A stretch of DNA of 5,855 nucleotides from Chloroflexota bacterium (GTDB taxonomy: Bacteria; Chloroflexota; Dehalococcoidia; UBA3495): positions 1 through 5,855 of the forward strand of contig JADFNR010000162.1 in the NCBI GenBank assembly GCA_022563275.1, read 5' to 3'. Both the position numbers and the translations under genes were made by a program. The notes under the pieces were generated by a model. The model was not told the origin of the DNA and ran no database searches. It was given only the letters and a program-made list of their open reading frames with translations. This document shows, piece after piece, positions 4,533-5,855 of the stretch (positions within the stretch are counted from its first letter, which is position 1; every line of letters begins with the position of its first letter).

Positions 4533-5855
4533 TTAGACCCTGTAAAACAGGACGGCCCGCTCCGGTTCCCGGCCTTGGCTGACGGAGGCCACGTTGTAAC
4601 GCTGCCCCAGCAGATGCTGCAGCCGCCGGATATAGGAGCGTTGGGGGGCCAGGTGTACGGTCTGCTCGCCGGACAGGACCCGGTTGGCGGCATCTTCAGC
4701 TTCGTCCATGGCCTTCTCCATGGTGGGCGAGCTATTGTCGCCGGTGAAGGGTGGGCCGTCCTCGTCGTTGCCCATACCGGGCATCAAGCCTTGGCCTTGG
4801 CCGCGGCCGTTGCCGCCGCCATGCCATTCCTTGATCACCGTGCCCAGAAATTCCTGCAACTGGGGCATCGTGTTCTTTCGAAGCACGCAGACCGGCGTGC
4901 CGCTGGACTCCGCGATGCGCACCAACTGGGAGCCCCGGCGGTAATGGGTCTTGGTGGTCAGGACCAGGTCGGCCCGCCGCAGTTCGTTGACGATATGCAC
5001 CACGGTCCCAGATTCCGCGGCGGCGGCCTCCAGCTTGTCCCGGCCCACGCCGAAGAGGAAAACCCGGACTTCAGATGCTTTGACGGCTGACTCCGGTTCC
5101 ATGGGCGCGGCCGGTGTGGCTGGTTCGGCCACCGGGCTCTGGGCCATCTGGCCTTGGGCCGGGCGGTTCCCATGGCGGCCCTGTCGCCGGGAGTCGGGCT
5201 GCCAGGACCCAGGTTTGGCTTCGCTGACCCTAACCTGCTCCTGGCTTCGTTTGACCTCTCCGTCTTCGCCCAGCGAGCGGACCTCGGGCGCGATGGGGAA
5301 GCCCCTCAGCCATTGGTCAACCACTTGCGCGACATTGTCATGGACGGCCAGGCGGTCCCAGCCCTGTATCTCGACCACAACGTCGAAGGTCGGCGGGGCC
5401 TTGCGCTCCAGCACGCTCTTCTGCGTCCCCCGGTACCGCGCTTCCTGGTCTCCCAGGGTCACGGTCTGAATGCCGCCCACCAGATCGGATAGGGTAGGGT
5501 TCATGATCAGGTTGTCCAGGGTGTTGCCGTGGGCCGTGGCGATCAGTTGAACACCCCGTTCGGCGATAGTCCGGGCGGCGGCGGCCTCCTGTTCGGTGCC
5601 CATCTCATCGATGATGATGGTCTCGGGCATATGGTTCTCCACGGCTTCGATCATCACGCTGTGCTGTTGTGACGGGGTCTTAACCTGCATCCGCCTGGAG
5701 CGGCCGATCGCCGGGTGAGGCACGTCGCCATCGCCGGCGATCTCGTTGGAGGTATCGACGATGATCACCCGCTTCTTGGCTTCTTGAGACAGGACCCGGG
5801 CCATCTCCCGCAGCATGGTGGTTTTGCCCACGCCGGGGCGGCCCAAGAGCAGGAT
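4533..5855 (-). CDS. R3H-domain AAA+ ATPase (Ycf45/SpoIIIAA-like), 5' end cut by window
   Basis: The visible part is 440 residues, open to the window edge, so the N-terminal domain is missing. It begins with [13 protein letters not shown] (Walker A, about 5-13), then [14 protein letters not shown] at about 31-43, Walker [10 protein letters not shown] at about 78-86 and a sensor-like [13 protein letters not shown] at about 105-117, an ATPase core like that of SpoIIIAA and chloroplast Ycf45. A basic, Pro/Ala-rich linker (about 200-258) leads to a small alpha/beta domain, [10 protein letters not shown] to [13 protein letters not shown] (about 261-337). After a Gly-rich linker (about 345-375) comes the R3H domain, [15 protein letters not shown], with R410-x3-H414, which binds single-stranded nucleic acid. 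The family's job is not established; an RNA or DNA remodelling ATPase is plausible. It ends in TAA, 25 bases before tmk, and the two are probably an operon. Confidence 0.9.
   Translation of the reverse strand: MLLLGRPGVGKTTMLREMARVLSQEAKKRVIIVDTSNEIAGDGDVPHPAIGRSRRMQVKTPSQQHSVMIEAVENHMPETIIIDEMGTEQEAAAARTIAERGVQLIATAHGNTLDNLIMNPTLSDLVGGIQTVTLGDQEARYRGTQKSVLERKAPPTFDVVVEIQGWDRLAVHDNVAQVVDQWLRGFPIAPEVRSLGEDGEVKRSQEQVRVSEAKPGSWQPDSRRQGRHGNRPAQGQMAQSPVAEPATPAAPMEPESAVKASEVRVFLFGVGRDKLEAAAAESGTVVHIVNELRRADLVLTTKTHYRRGSQLVRIAESSGTPVCVLRKNTMPQLQEFLGTVIKEWHGGGNGRGQGQGLMPGMGNDEDGPPFTGDNSSPTMEKAMDEAEDAANRVLSGEQTVHLAPQRSYIRRLQHLLGQRYNVASVSQGREPERAVLFYRV

Noticed and set aside
4539..4551. CCTGT-AAA-ACAGG hairpin at the end of the R3H ATPase gene
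   Set aside because: A 5-bp stem inside coding sequence with no T-run, and with tmk starting closely downstream, is probably chance.
4212..5090. A 292-codon plus-strand frame opposite tmk and the R3H ATPase
   Set aside because: It spans two clear minus-strand genes and their gap, has no family features, and is explained by codon bias of the opposite strand.

Overview
The window is GC-rich, about 60% by eye, and gene-dense. It reads like a free-living bacterium, most plausibly a Chloroflexota/Dehalococcoidia-type lineage such as SAR202. That guess rests on three things: an R3H/AAA+ ATPase directly upstream of tmk, an LLM-class flavin oxidoreductase, and a marine-type SelW-like selenoprotein. 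It comes from recognising protein families, not from a phylogenetic test.

Layout. Positions 69-3365 hold a plus-strand run of three genes. The first is chorismate synthase (aroC). The second, 19 bases later, is an uncharacterised protein with about eight membrane segments. The third, overlapping the second by ATGA, is a luciferase-like (LLM) oxidoreductase. Positions 3366-3537 are a structured intergenic region with two hairpins, a sigma-70-like promoter and a 17-base palindrome on its -10 box. Positions 3538-3822 encode a small Rdx/SelW-like protein whose redox motif is Cys-x-x-UGA. It is best read as a 94-residue selenoprotein, with a bacterial SECIS-like hairpin just after the UGA. A perfect 18-bp hairpin at 3842-3881 ends this gene and the convergent genes on the other side. 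On the minus strand, reading from 5855 down to 3902, are the 3' part of an R3H-domain AAA+ ATPase (cut by the window edge) and thymidylate kinase (tmk), 25 bases apart and probably one operon.

How the genes relate. aroC and tmk are housekeeping genes (aromatic amino acid and dTTP synthesis). The membrane protein and the LLM oxidoreductase are probably translated together. The selenoprotein appears to be its own transcription unit with its own promoter and possible operator. Standard annotation would miss its first 23 codons, including the catalytic CxxU motif, because UGA would be read as a stop. It is the most notable item here. No CRISPR array, tRNA, rRNA, insertion sequence or other mobile element was seen.
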